From Sediminispirochaeta bajacaliforniensis DSM 16054 (GTDB lineage Bacteria; Spirochaetota; Spirochaetia; DSM-16054; Sediminispirochaetaceae): a stretch of 64,000 nucleotides of DNA. How positions within the stretch are numbered: position 1 is the stretch's first letter; each line of letters starts with the position of its first letter. Of the stretch, positions 18,593-26,997 are shown piece after piece. Position numbers and translations under genes: made by a program. The notes under the pieces are model-generated. The model was given only the letters and a program-made list of their open reading frames with translations. It did no database searches and was not told where the DNA came from. The stretch lies in assembly GCF_000378205.1 (NCBI RefSeq), contig NZ_KB899416.1, forward strand, positions 47,983 through 111,982, given 5' to 3'.

Positions 18593-19210
18593 CTAAGGCT
18601 GGTGAACAAAATCCCTGCTGTTGCCCAACAGCAGGGATTCTATTTCATGAACCTTTCCTGTCTTGGTGAAATCGACTTTCCATATCTCGCCATTATTCGG
18701 AAATGTGGCCGGATAGTGGGGCAGTGTATGTTTCAGGACGGCATGAATGAGCCTGAGGGCAACGGCGTGGGTCACGATAAGGACCTTCTGATTCGCCGGG
18801 AGCTCTTCCACGGAGTGGAGAAAATCTTTTACCCTGGCGGCTATCATGGCATAGGATTCTCCCCCTTCGGGACACCAATCCCATCGATTAAGCGGATCGC
18901 TTTCGTATGATTCGATGGTCTTTACCTCGTCATACCCTTTTCCCGAAAAAATCCCAAGGTCGTATTCCGATAATCGATCGTCGGTTTCGATAGGGAGTGA
19001 GAAGGCTTTGCCGAAGGATTCTGCCGTTTCGACCGCCCGTACAAGCGGCGACGAGATGATCCTGTCCAGAGAGGTCTCCCGTTTCAATTCCGATGCTATC
19101 AAATCTGCATCGTGTTTTCCCTCGGCGGTGAGGTGATACGGAAGCCTGCTCGCCAGGATGCGTTTCTTATTTGCAACACTCTCCGCATGGCGGATAAAAT
19201 AGAGTATCAT
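18593..19210 (-). CDS. Histidine phosphatase (phosphoglycerate mutase-like)
   Basis: 205 residues from the ATG at 19210, with GGAGG just upstream (an upstream extension overlaps the DeoR gene and lacks a site). The RHG signature is present as YFIRHAESVANKKRIL, with the second catalytic His in VLIVTHAVALRLIHAV and the Glu in SEYDLGIFSGKGYDEV. It should remove phosphate from a small phosphorylated substrate through a phosphohistidine. It lies 22 bp downstream of the DeoR regulator and is probably co-transcribed with it, so it may act on sugar phosphates of the neighbouring locus. A 14-bp hairpin forms its last codons. Confidence 0.88.
   Translation of the reverse strand: MILYFIRHAESVANKKRILASRLPYHLTAEGKHDADLIASELKRETSLDRIISSPLVRAVETAESFGKAFSLPIETDDRLSEYDLGIFSGKGYDEVKTIESYESDPLNRWDWCPEGGESYAMIAARVKDFLHSVEELPANQKVLIVTHAVALRLIHAVLKHTLPHYPATFPNNGEIWKVDFTKTGKVHEIESLLLGNSRDFVHQP
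18610..18639. terminator. Hairpin in the 3' end of the phosphatase gene, probably a shared terminator
   Basis: A perfect 14-bp inverted repeat (18610-18623 with 18626-18639, GC-rich core CCCTGCTGTTG) lies inside the last 15 codons of the phosphatase and 30 bp after the stop of the converging gene at 18577. It is followed by TTTTGTT on the minus strand and TCTATTTC on the plus strand, so it could stop both transcripts. Confidence 0.6.
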
Positions 19211-19232
19211 TGGTATTCCTCCGTTGTTTTTT

Positions 19233-19994
19233 CTACATGTCGGCGATGGTAAGCTCGACGCCTGCCGATGCAAGCTGCAAACGAAATTCCGGGGCTAAAC
19301 CCGGATCGGTAAAAAGTTTGTTTACATCGGAAATCGGCGCTATGACGGCCGGGGCTACCCTGCCTACCTTGCTGTGATCGGTGACGACCCAAACGCTTTT
19401 TGCCTGGGTTACATAAAGCGATGCTGTATGGGCTTCCTGCATAGTATACGTCGAAATTCCTCGATTGATGTCTATGCCGTCTACGCCGATGATCGCAATA
19501 TCGAGATTCAGCTCCGACAGCGTCCGGTCCGCCACGTGTCCGACTAATTCATAGGATCTTGATCGCAGGGATCCTCCCGTCACGATTACCTGGGCCTTTT
19601 GCGAAGGGGCGAGTTCCATGGCAATATTGATGGCGTTCGTTATAATGGTGACCTCTTTCCCTTTTAAGTGTTTCACTACGGACATAAGGGTGGTCCCGCC
19701 GGTACAACCGATGACGCTTCCTTCCGGGATTGCTTCGGCTGTGGCAATTCCAATGGCCCGTTTTTCCCGGGCATAGGCTAATAGTTTTGAATGAAAGGGC
19801 AGCTCTTCGTCGGAATCCACCAGACGTGCTCCTCCATGGGTCCGCTGCAAGGAGCCTCTCTCCTCCAGCACATCCAGGTCGCGTCGTATCGTTGCTCTCG
19901 AAACCCCGAGCAGTACCGCTAATTCATCTCCATCGACGATTTCCCGTTTCCCTAATTCACTTAGAATAAGTTCGAATCGTTTTTCCCGAATCAT
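19233..19994 (-). CDS. DeoR-family repressor (AgaR/GlpR type)
   Basis: 253 residues. N-terminal DeoR helix-turn-helix ELAVLLGVSRATIRRDLDVLEERG with the classic THGGA joint, then a ribose-5-phosphate-isomerase-like sensor domain (GCTGGTTLMSVVKHL, TNAINIAMELA, GVDGIDINRGIST). Such proteins bind a sugar phosphate and leave the operator. It is transcribed away from the AgaS operon, with repeated AACGAT(T/C) sites in the 160-bp gap, so that operon is the likely target. It is similar in kind to AgaR; the effector is inferred only. Confidence 0.92.
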   Translation of the reverse strand: MIREKRFELILSELGKREIVDGDELAVLLGVSRATIRRDLDVLEERGSLQRTHGGARLVDSDEELPFHSKLLAYAREKRAIGIATAEAIPEGSVIGCTGGTTLMSVVKHLKGKEVTIITNAINIAMELAPSQKAQVIVTGGSLRSRSYELVGHVADRTLSELNLDIAIIGVDGIDINRGISTYTMQEAHTASLYVTQAKSVWVVTDHSKVGRVAPAVIAPISDVNKLFTDPGLAPEFRLQLASAGVELTIADM

Positions 19995-20063
19995 GTTTCC
20001 TCTCTCTTCAAAAGCATAACCGAAATCTTGATTTGATACAATATGTGCTCATTGATAAGTTAA

Positions 20064-20128
20064 AACGATCAAAAACGATTAAAAATTGTGTAATTTTTAT
20101 TGACAAATGATCGTTTGCTCCGTAGTAT
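20064..20128 (+). promoter_or_regulatory. Promoter and DeoR-type operator of the agaS operon
   Basis: TTGACA (20100-20105) and TAGTAT (20123-20128) are 17 bp apart. AACGATC (20064-20070) and AACGATT (20074-20080) repeat at a 10-bp period upstream, and the inverted form GATCGTT (20109-20115) lies between the promoter boxes. Phased repeats of this kind are what DeoR-family repressors bind. Confidence 0.65.
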
Positions 20129-20157
20129 ATCAAATAACAACGAAAAAAGAGGAGCAT

Positions 20158-21354
20158 ATGGCAATTCCTATTAATACGCTGACAAAGCATCTCGATGAGT
20201 ATCATCGCGAACTATACGGGTGTGTTCATACCGCAACAGAAATTACGGCTCAGCCTGCGCTATGGCGGCAGACCGGAGCCTTAATAGAGAAGCTCCTTCC
20301 CAAGCTTGTTTCTTTTTGGGGTACGAGCTCGAACCTCCTTTTCTCCGGGGCCGGAAGTTCTCACTATGTCGGAATGTCGATCACCCCGGCATTGAAAAGA
20401 GTTTTTTCAACGGTAGAAGCTATTTCATCGACCGAAATTGTGATGGATCCCGAATCCTCCTTTCCCCGAGAAGAATTTGTCCTTATCTCTTTTGCACGTT
20501 CGGGAGAAAGCCCTGAAACCAATGCCGTCATAGCGTTGGCCGAGAAGCTGCGTCCCGGCTCTGTTAAGCACGTGGCTATCACCTGTAATCCCGATGGCAC
20601 ATTGGCACACATTGTCGATGGCTTGGGAGAAAGAGGATTTGTCATAGCCCTGCCGGAAGGAACAAATGATAAGGGGCTGGCGATGACCTCTTCCTTTACC
20701 TCAATGGCTGTGGCTGGTTTCATGCTGCCTGCCGTGGTGCATGGTGATGTCGGCAGGTACCGGGAAAAGGTCGATGCTTTGGCGAACATAGGGGAACGGT
20801 TTCTGAATGATTTTCCTGAACTGGCATCGCGTATGGTGCGGGAAGGTTTCCAGAGAATCTTTTTTGTGGCGTCCAGGCCTTGTTTCGGGGGAGCCTTGGA
20901 GGCCCACCTAAAAGTTCAGGAGCTCTCCGGGGGGGAGGTCATGGCAAAAGCCGAGGATACGTTAGGATTTCGTCACGGTTTTATGGCAGCCGTCGATTCG
21001 GAAAGCTTACTTGTTCTTCTCTTTTCATCCGACCCCTATCGGCGATTGTATGAAATTGATTTGGCAAAAGAACTACACAGAAAAAAGATGGGAAAAAAGA
21101 TAGTGGCAATCTGTAATAAGAGGGAGGATGTAGAGGGCCTTGCCGATTATATCTTTCAGACCGATTCAGCCATTGATTCCGATGATGATAACCGTGCCAT
21201 GGTGATAACCCTGGCAGGCCAGATCATCGGATTTTTTGTTGCATTATCATTGGGCCTCAACCCCGATGCCCCTTCGCCGGAAGGGGTGATACATCGAGTG
21301 GTGAGCGGCGTTACGATCTATCCCTATTCAGATGTCTGTGAGAATAAAGCGTAA
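20158..21354 (+). CDS. agaS: AgaS-like sugar-phosphate isomerase/deaminase (SIS domains)
   Basis: 398 residues from ATG 20158 after AGAGGAG. Two SIS domains: LLFSGAGSSHYVGMSI and LISFARSGESPETNAVIALAE in the first, KVQELSGGEVMAKAEDTLGFRHGFMAAVD in the second, the latter being the AgaS hallmark. AgaS converts galactosamine 6-phosphate to tagatose 6-phosphate and ammonia. With GatZ, a PfkB kinase and an importer in the same operon, the locus should consume an amino sugar or tagatose-type sugar. It overlaps the GatZ gene by one base (TAATG). Confidence 0.85.
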   Translation: MAIPINTLTKHLDEYHRELYGCVHTATEITAQPALWRQTGALIEKLLPKLVSFWGTSSNLLFSGAGSSHYVGMSITPALKRVFSTVEAISSTEIVMDPESSFPREEFVLISFARSGESPETNAVIALAEKLRPGSVKHVAITCNPDGTLAHIVDGLGERGFVIALPEGTNDKGLAMTSSFTSMAVAGFMLPAVVHGDVGRYREKVDALANIGERFLNDFPELASRMVREGFQRIFFVASRPCFGGALEAHLKVQELSGGEVMAKAEDTLGFRHGFMAAVDSESLLVLLFSSDPYRRLYEIDLAKELHRKKMGKKIVAICNKREDVEGLADYIFQTDSAIDSDDDNRAMVITLAGQIIGFFVALSLGLNPDAPSPEGVIHRVVSGVTIYPYSDVCENKA

Positions 21355-22688
21355 TGCGTGACATTTTTGAAGAACTCATAGCGGCCCGAGAAACCGATGA
21401 TCCTTTTAGCCTCTATTCGGTATGCTCGGCAAATCAACTTGTTCTTGAAACTGCGGTACGTCGTTCCGTACGTAGCGGACTGCCGCTCCTTATCGAGGCT
21501 ACGGCCAACCAGGTAAACCAGGAAGGCGGTTATACGGGTATGCAACCTTCCGATTTTGTCGCAAGGCTCCAGGGGCTATGCGACCGTTACGGAGCAGACC
21601 GGGAAAGCATCGTTTTCGGCGGCGACCACCTGGGACCTTATCCCTGGAGGAAACTGGCAGCGGAAAAAGCCATGCAATCGGCTGAGACACTTGTGCGGGC
21701 CTTTGTTGCTGCGGGGGCCCGTAAAATACACCTCGACGCAAGTATGCATTTGGGAGGGGATACCACCGCAGTTCCTGATCCGAGAATCGCTGCGTCGCGG
21801 GCGGCACAGCTTTGCAGGGCCGCGGAAGATGAATATGAAAAGGCAACCACAAAGGGCAAGCCTTTTCTTCCTCCCGTCTATGTTATAGGAACGGAGGTGC
21901 CCGTTCCCGGGGGGACCCTGGATGACGACTCGGAACCCGGGGCGGGGCCTGCCCCTACAAGCTATGCATCGCTGCTTTCCACCCTTGAGCTTCATGAAGA
22001 GGCCTTTTACTCGTTTGGGCTTCATGATGCCTGGAAGCGGGTCATCGGGGTTGTTGTGCAGCCCGGATTGGAGTTCGGCTCGGAGATCGTCCATCCGTAC
22101 GAAAGAAAGCATGCCGAAGAGCTCAAGCAAATTTTCTCGATAAAAGCACATCTCTTTTTCGAGGCACACTCTACCGATTACCAGAGCAGTGAGGCGCTGC
22201 GCTCTCTGACCCGTGATGGGTTTGCTTTTTTAAAGGTTGGTCCGGCCCTGACCTTTGCGTATCGTGAAGCTCTTGTCGGTCTTGCCTATATCGAACAACG
22301 ACTTCATGGAAGAAGCAAAAATCGAATTCTCGAATCCTTGTCCCATATCATGCGCCGTGACGACAGATACTGGCGTGACTACTACGCCAAAGGGGATGAT
22401 ACCGAACTCATCTTTTCCTTATCGGACCGGGTCCGATACTACTGGGACGATCCTTCGTTGGTGCAGGAGGTCGAACAGCTTTTTCAATCCATTGATGCTC
22501 ACGAAAGAGTTACACCGGGGCTATTTTCGCAATATCTACCCCGTTTTTCCGGTCCTCACACTACATCAATGTTTCTTTCTTCGGGCCTTCATGATCCCCG
22601 TGAATTCGTTATGTACGCCATTGATGCCGAATTATCACGCTATGAACAGGCGTGCTTTTCGAACAGAGGATGTGTTCATGCCAAATAA
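21354..22688 (+). CDS. gatZ: GatZ/KbaZ-family protein, without a GatY partner here
   Basis: 444 residues, a TIM-barrel of the tagatose-bisphosphate aldolase non-catalytic subunit family. Typical stretches are EATANQVNQEGGYTGMQPSDF, FGGDHLGPYPW, KIHLDASMHLGGD, YVIGTEVPVPGG and FEAHSTDYQSSEAL. In enteric bacteria GatZ or KbaZ stabilises the catalytic aldolase GatY or KbaY. No GatY-like gene lies in the window, although the kinase that could supply tagatose 1,6-bisphosphate does. Some members of this family have been reported to act alone as ketose (phosphate) 4-epimerases, so it may have its own activity here. It overlaps the next gene by 11 bp. Confidence 0.88.
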   Translation: MRDIFEELIAARETDDPFSLYSVCSANQLVLETAVRRSVRSGLPLLIEATANQVNQEGGYTGMQPSDFVARLQGLCDRYGADRESIVFGGDHLGPYPWRKLAAEKAMQSAETLVRAFVAAGARKIHLDASMHLGGDTTAVPDPRIAASRAAQLCRAAEDEYEKATTKGKPFLPPVYVIGTEVPVPGGTLDDDSEPGAGPAPTSYASLLSTLELHEEAFYSFGLHDAWKRVIGVVVQPGLEFGSEIVHPYERKHAEELKQIFSIKAHLFFEAHSTDYQSSEALRSLTRDGFAFLKVGPALTFAYREALVGLAYIEQRLHGRSKNRILESLSHIMRRDDRYWRDYYAKGDDTELIFSLSDRVRYYWDDPSLVQEVEQLFQSIDAHERVTPGLFSQYLPRFSGPHTTSMFLSSGLHDPREFVMYAIDAELSRYEQACFSNRGCVHAK

Positions 22689-23589
22689 GCTCGTTTCTTC
22701 CGACTTTTTCGAAAGGGAATCAGTCCTTGCCGCCATCCTTTTAACTCCCGCTTTGCTGATTGTTTTGGGGGTACTTATATTTCCAATGGTTACTTCTCTG
22801 GGCCTAAGCTTTACCGATTTGAAGCTCACGAAACCGGGAAGCGGACTTTTTATCGGCTTTAAAAATTATGTTGCGGCCCTCAAAGCTCCTCTGTTTTGGG
22901 CTTCGATGTTGCGTACGACTATCTTTGGTGTTTCGACTGTTCTAACGGAAACCTGCTTGGGAGTGGCAATCGCCATGCTGCTTAATCAGAAATTTCTGGG
23001 GCGGGGATTCGTACGGGGGCTTGTCATTCTTCCCTGGGCATTGCCCTATGTGGTAAACGGCATCATGTGGAAGTGGATTTTTGATGCGAATTACGGAGCT
23101 TTCAATGCAGCATTGACCCAGCTTGGTCTTATCGATACATACAAAATCTGGTTGGGCAATCCCAAGGCCGCGATGGTCATCGTCATTTGCGCAAATATAT
23201 GGAAGGAGACCCCTGTTGCCGTTATTCTCATACTTGCCGCTTTGCAGTCTATACCGGCAGAACTCTATGAAGCCGCAGCTATTGACGGGGCAAGAAGCAT
23301 AAGACGTTTTTTTCGAATAACATTTCCTTTGCTCAAACCGATCATTATTACCTTGATCATTATAAAAACAGTATGGGCACTTAAAGAATTTGATCTTATC
23401 TATATCATCACAAAGGGCGGACCGGCAAATGGTACCAACATGTTTTCGTACTACATATATCAGAATACCTTTCAGTTCCTTAATTTCGGTTATGGCTCTG
23501 CCCTTGCGTATTTACTCACAATCCTGACGATAGGACTCTCCATGCTTTACATGAAAAGTTTGAAAGGAGGCTTGGATGTCGAAGGGTAA
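22678..23589 (+). CDS. Sugar ABC importer, permease (MalF type)
   Basis: 303 residues from ATG 22678, overlapping the end of the GatZ gene; the open frame runs further upstream but only as a shadow of gatZ. It has six membrane spans and the EAA loop ELYEAAAIDGARSIRRFFRITFPLLKP. It forms the importer with the next two genes. No ATPase gene is present in the operon. Confidence 0.9.
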   Translation: MPNKLVSSDFFERESVLAAILLTPALLIVLGVLIFPMVTSLGLSFTDLKLTKPGSGLFIGFKNYVAALKAPLFWASMLRTTIFGVSTVLTETCLGVAIAMLLNQKFLGRGFVRGLVILPWALPYVVNGIMWKWIFDANYGAFNAALTQLGLIDTYKIWLGNPKAAMVIVICANIWKETPVAVILILAALQSIPAELYEAAAIDGARSIRRFFRITFPLLKPIIITLIIIKTVWALKEFDLIYIITKGGPANGTNMFSYYIYQNTFQFLNFGYGSALAYLLTILTIGLSMLYMKSLKGGLDVEG

Positions 23590-23630
23590 GCACAAACCCT
23601 GCCCCGGCACGGAACAGAACGGGGAGGTAA

Positions 23631-24485
23631 ATGATGGTTGGCGAACATAAAAAGGGCGGCCGGGTGTTGCTCTATGCTGCGGTGTTGTTTGTCTGTTTAA
23701 GCATATTGATTCCATATCTCTGGCTTGTCATCAGTAGTGTCTCCCATCGGGTGGAGTTAACCTCCATACCGCTAAAATGGATACCCGATTCGTTAAATCT
23801 GGAGAATTACCGCCAGATTGCGGCCGGTAGCAGCGGGATCAATGCTTCGCTGAAATATGGATTACTCAACAGCCTGATCATCGCGGGGGTTGCTACCTTG
23901 TTTTGCCTTTTTGCGGGCTCCCTGGCAGCTTATGCCTTTTCACGGTTGCGCTTTCGGGGAAAGAATGTCGTCTTTTCTTTTATCCTTGTAACACAGGTCA
24001 TGCCGATGATCGTGCTGATCATTCCGATCTATATCATCATGAGCAAGATCGGATTGCTGAATACCATACCGGCCCTTATTATAGCGGACTGTGCGTTTAT
24101 TCTCCCCCTTGTGATTTGGCTGATGCGCAGCTTTTTTGAGTCTATTCCCAGAAGTCTGGAAGAGATGGCGTGCATCGATGGTTGCTCACGTTTCGGAACA
24201 ATTTTTAGGATTGTTATGCCCCTCTCTACGCCGGGGCTGGCGGCAAGCGGAATATTTGCCTTTATCATTGCCTGGAATGAGTTTTTCTCCGCTCTTATTC
24301 TTAGTTCCACAATCAAGTCGAAAACCATCAGCGTGATTATTTCCGAATACTCAAGCAAAGTCGGCGTAGATTATGTTGCGATGGCCGCGGCAGGTGTTGT
24401 CGCCAGCATTCCTCCCGTCATTTTGGCCTTATTGTTTCAAAAGTATATTGTTCAAGGTTTAACTGCAGGATCTGTAAAGGGATAG
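23631..24485 (+). CDS. Sugar ABC importer, permease (MalG type)
   Basis: 284 residues from ATG 23631 (GGGGAGG six bases upstream; ATG 23634 is equally possible). It has six membrane spans, the EAA loop SLEEMACIDGCSRFGTIFRIVMPLS and the C-terminal SVKG. It pairs with the preceding permease. Confidence 0.9.
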   Translation: MMVGEHKKGGRVLLYAAVLFVCLSILIPYLWLVISSVSHRVELTSIPLKWIPDSLNLENYRQIAAGSSGINASLKYGLLNSLIIAGVATLFCLFAGSLAAYAFSRLRFRGKNVVFSFILVTQVMPMIVLIIPIYIIMSKIGLLNTIPALIIADCAFILPLVIWLMRSFFESIPRSLEEMACIDGCSRFGTIFRIVMPLSTPGLAASGIFAFIIAWNEFFSALILSSTIKSKTISVIISEYSSKVGVDYVAMAAAGVVASIPPVILALLFQKYIVQGLTAGSVKG

Positions 24486-24536
24486 TCTTTTCGACTTTCT
24501 AAAAACAATACCCGTGAAGGGAAAGGAGTGTTTAGT

Positions 24537-25823
24537 ATGAAAAGGAAGGTAATTGCTTTTCTTCTGGCCTTTATGCTGGTTGGCGGAGCGCTTTTCGCAT
24601 CTGGGGATGCCGAGAGTGCGGAAAAGATCACGGTGATCATGCCCCGACATGAGATGGACTTGGTGGGCATTTGGGAGCGACAGACAAGAGAGTTCGAGGA
24701 GTCCACGGGAATTCAGGTGGAGTTTATTCAGATGTCATGGGATGAGGTCCAGACCAAGGTTATGACCGATCTTGCGGCAGGCGGCAATTCCTATGACGTG
24801 ATTGAATTCGACAATGGCTGGATTGAGAAATTCGCGGCTGCCGGTTGGGTGGAACCGCTGAACGATTACGGTGACAGCAATTATTTTAGCACCCTTTTGC
24901 CCGGCTTACTGAATACCTTTACGGTAGACGGGAAAATTCTCGGTGTCAGCTGGAATAACGATACCCGATTTTTCTTCTACAACAAAGCAATGTTGGAAAA
25001 GGCAGGAATTGCTGCTCCTCCCAGAACATGGGCGGATGTTGTGGTACAGTCCGAGAAGGTGAAACGCGCAGGACTTACCGATTACCCGATAGCCGAATAC
25101 TGGAACCAGGAATGGGCCCTTGCAAACTCTTTGGCTTTTTATCTTTACAGCTTTGGGGCGAACTACTTTGATAAGGATGGAAACATCACGATTAATAAGC
25201 CGGAGGCTGTGGAGGCCCTTCAGTTTATGTACGACATGCTGTATAAACAGAAGATTGTCAATCCTTCCAGCATTACCCTCTCTCAGGAGGCCGCAGCCGA
25301 CCTCTTCTACCGCGGTTCGTCGGCATTCTTCTTTCAGGGACCTCCCAGTACATTCAGCTATGCCAATGACCCCACGAAGTCACAAGTCGTCGGAGATGTA
25401 GAGGTGTCCGAATGGCTTCCTGCAAAGGCCGTTGGTCTGCAGGCTACCCTGACCCTTCCCGAGGCCTTTGCCATTCCAAAGGCGAGCAATAATAAAGAGG
25501 CTGCATGGAAGTATATTCGCTATATGATCTCTCCAGAGCGCGATAAAGAGCGGGCCATGGAGATCGGAAGTCTGCCGCTGTTTAAGAGTTCCTACAATGA
25601 TCCTGATCTGCTTGAAAAGTACCCGTACTGGGTTCAGTTTGGAAAGCAGTCCGCCGTTGCTCAAGCTCTTCCGCTCGTGGACTGGTATGATGAACTTGTA
25701 CAAAAAACAATTGTTGCGGTGCAGCAGATGTTCCAGGGAACAAAGAGTGCACAGGCTGTTGGGGACGAAATCGCCGAATTTCTAAAAGGCAGAGAATACA
25801 ACGGCATGACCCTGCATGAGTAG
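24537..25823 (+). CDS. Sugar ABC importer, solute-binding protein (family 1)
   Basis: 428 residues from ATG 24537, after GAAAGGAG. The signal peptide MKRKVIAFLLAFMLVGGALFA ends before SGDAES. The mature part has family 1 features (VEFIQMSWDEVQTKVMTDLA, YDVIEFDNGWIEKFAAAGW, FRGSSAFFFQGPPS-like segment). It probably captures the amino sugar or tagatose-type sugar consumed by this operon. Placing the binding protein after the permeases is unusual but seen in other sugar operons. Confidence 0.9.
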   Translation: MKRKVIAFLLAFMLVGGALFASGDAESAEKITVIMPRHEMDLVGIWERQTREFEESTGIQVEFIQMSWDEVQTKVMTDLAAGGNSYDVIEFDNGWIEKFAAAGWVEPLNDYGDSNYFSTLLPGLLNTFTVDGKILGVSWNNDTRFFFYNKAMLEKAGIAAPPRTWADVVVQSEKVKRAGLTDYPIAEYWNQEWALANSLAFYLYSFGANYFDKDGNITINKPEAVEALQFMYDMLYKQKIVNPSSITLSQEAAADLFYRGSSAFFFQGPPSTFSYANDPTKSQVVGDVEVSEWLPAKAVGLQATLTLPEAFAIPKASNNKEAAWKYIRYMISPERDKERAMEIGSLPLFKSSYNDPDLLEKYPYWVQFGKQSAVAQALPLVDWYDELVQKTIVAVQQMFQGTKSAQAVGDEIAEFLKGREYNGMTLHE

Positions 25824-25844
25824 CGTATAATTTCGGTCGTGGGG

Positions 25845-25866
25845 GGAGCCTTAGGGATAAGGCTCC
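25845..25866 (+). terminator. Hairpin between binding protein and kinase genes
   Basis: GGAGCCTT (25845-25852) pairs with AAGGCTCC (25859-25866) over a six-base loop. There is no T-run, so it is more likely an mRNA-stabilising or partial stop signal that lowers kinase expression relative to the binding protein. Confidence 0.45.
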
Positions 25867-25940
25867 TCTGAATATTTCCGTAGAAAGAAATTACGTTCCT
25901 TCAATCACCAGGATTCGGAACAGTAGGTAAGGAGATCCCT

Positions 25941-26885
25941 GTGCCAGAAAAAGTGCTTTTCGCCGGTGATGCAAACATTGATTTCATTTTTTCCGATCTC
26001 GATACCCCGCCTCAGGAGGATAGGGAGGTCTTCTGCAAAGGATATACAGCCGCGCTCGGCGGTTCCGGTACCATAACCGCTGCCGCATATGCCCGTCTGG
26101 GAGGATCGTGTGATTTCTGCGGCCTGTTGGGAGATGACGCGAACGGCCGTCAGGTCATGGAGTATCTCCGGACTGCGGGTGTCGGGCTTACGCTCCTGCG
26201 CCGCATAGAAAGCGTAGAGACAGGTATCACGGTAAGCATGATACATGGCTCGACTCGCACCCAGGTGACCTATCGTGGAAACCTTGATGTAGTGGATGAA
26301 ACAGAGACCCTCAAGCAGGAAATGCACTGCTACGGCCATCTCCACCTCTCCGGGATATACGGGACAACGCAATTTCTTCCGAATGTCACCCAGGTTCTGC
26401 AAGCCGCACATGATGGGGGATTGACGACTTCTCTTGATACACAGTGGGATCCTTCCCAAACATGGCCGTTTGCCGACCAATGGCTGCCGTATATCACGTG
26501 GTTATTTGTCAACGAATCGGAAGCGATATCCCTTGCAGTCAGGCACTGCGGGATATCGGATAGAAAGCCTGATTGGAAAATGGCATGGGAGGCACTTGTT
26601 AAGCAGACTCCTTGTCCAATCATTAAACTGGGACCAAAGGGAAGCTATATGGGGGGGGAACTCTACCCTCCCGTGGATATCGATCACGTATACGATCCTA
26701 CAGGTGCCGGAGACAGCTTTGCCGCGGCGTTTCTGTATGCAACGATCGAAGCGGGACAGGATGCCTGTCGGGCAATTCACCTTGCTCAGGCAGCAGGGGC
26801 CCTGGCCTGTACCTTTCCCGGCGGTAATTCCGAAAGCTTTACCCGTGAGAAACTCTATTCGATGGTGGCCCCCCCCCTCCTTTAA
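25941..26885 (+). CDS. PfkB-family sugar (phosphate) kinase
   Basis: 314 residues from GTG 25941, after AAGGAG. Ribokinase-fold markers: FAGDANIDFIFSDL at the start, AALGGSGTITAAAYARLGG (sugar-binding GG), and DPTGAGDSFAAAFLYA with the catalytic Asp near residue 255. In this operon a tagatose 6-phosphate kinase step (between AgaS and an aldolase) is the obvious role, but PfkB substrates are hard to predict. The coding sequence contains G8 (26651-26658) and C9 (26869-26877) runs; the C9 run lies only three codons before the stop. Confidence 0.88.
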   Translation: MPEKVLFAGDANIDFIFSDLDTPPQEDREVFCKGYTAALGGSGTITAAAYARLGGSCDFCGLLGDDANGRQVMEYLRTAGVGLTLLRRIESVETGITVSMIHGSTRTQVTYRGNLDVVDETETLKQEMHCYGHLHLSGIYGTTQFLPNVTQVLQAAHDGGLTTSLDTQWDPSQTWPFADQWLPYITWLFVNESEAISLAVRHCGISDRKPDWKMAWEALVKQTPCPIIKLGPKGSYMGGELYPPVDIDHVYDPTGAGDSFAAAFLYATIEAGQDACRAIHLAQAAGALACTFPGGNSESFTREKLYSMVAPPLL

Positions 26886-26997
26886 ACTTTCCGCATACAA
26901 TTTTCTCTATGCCTATGGTATCATAGAGAGGCGAGGGATCATCATAGATGAGATCGACAAGGTCTCCCTCTTCCTCTCATTATGATTGGAGTGCTGT

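Noticed and set aside
22255-22677. Long N-terminal extension of the permease at 22678
   Set aside because: It runs within gatZ in another frame; the hydrophobic permease sequence begins only at ATG 22678.
26904-26929. Hairpin TCTCTATG/CATAGAGA before the sensor kinase
   Set aside because: Stem of eight with a ten-base loop, no T-run and A/T-rich; too weak to call a terminator or operator.
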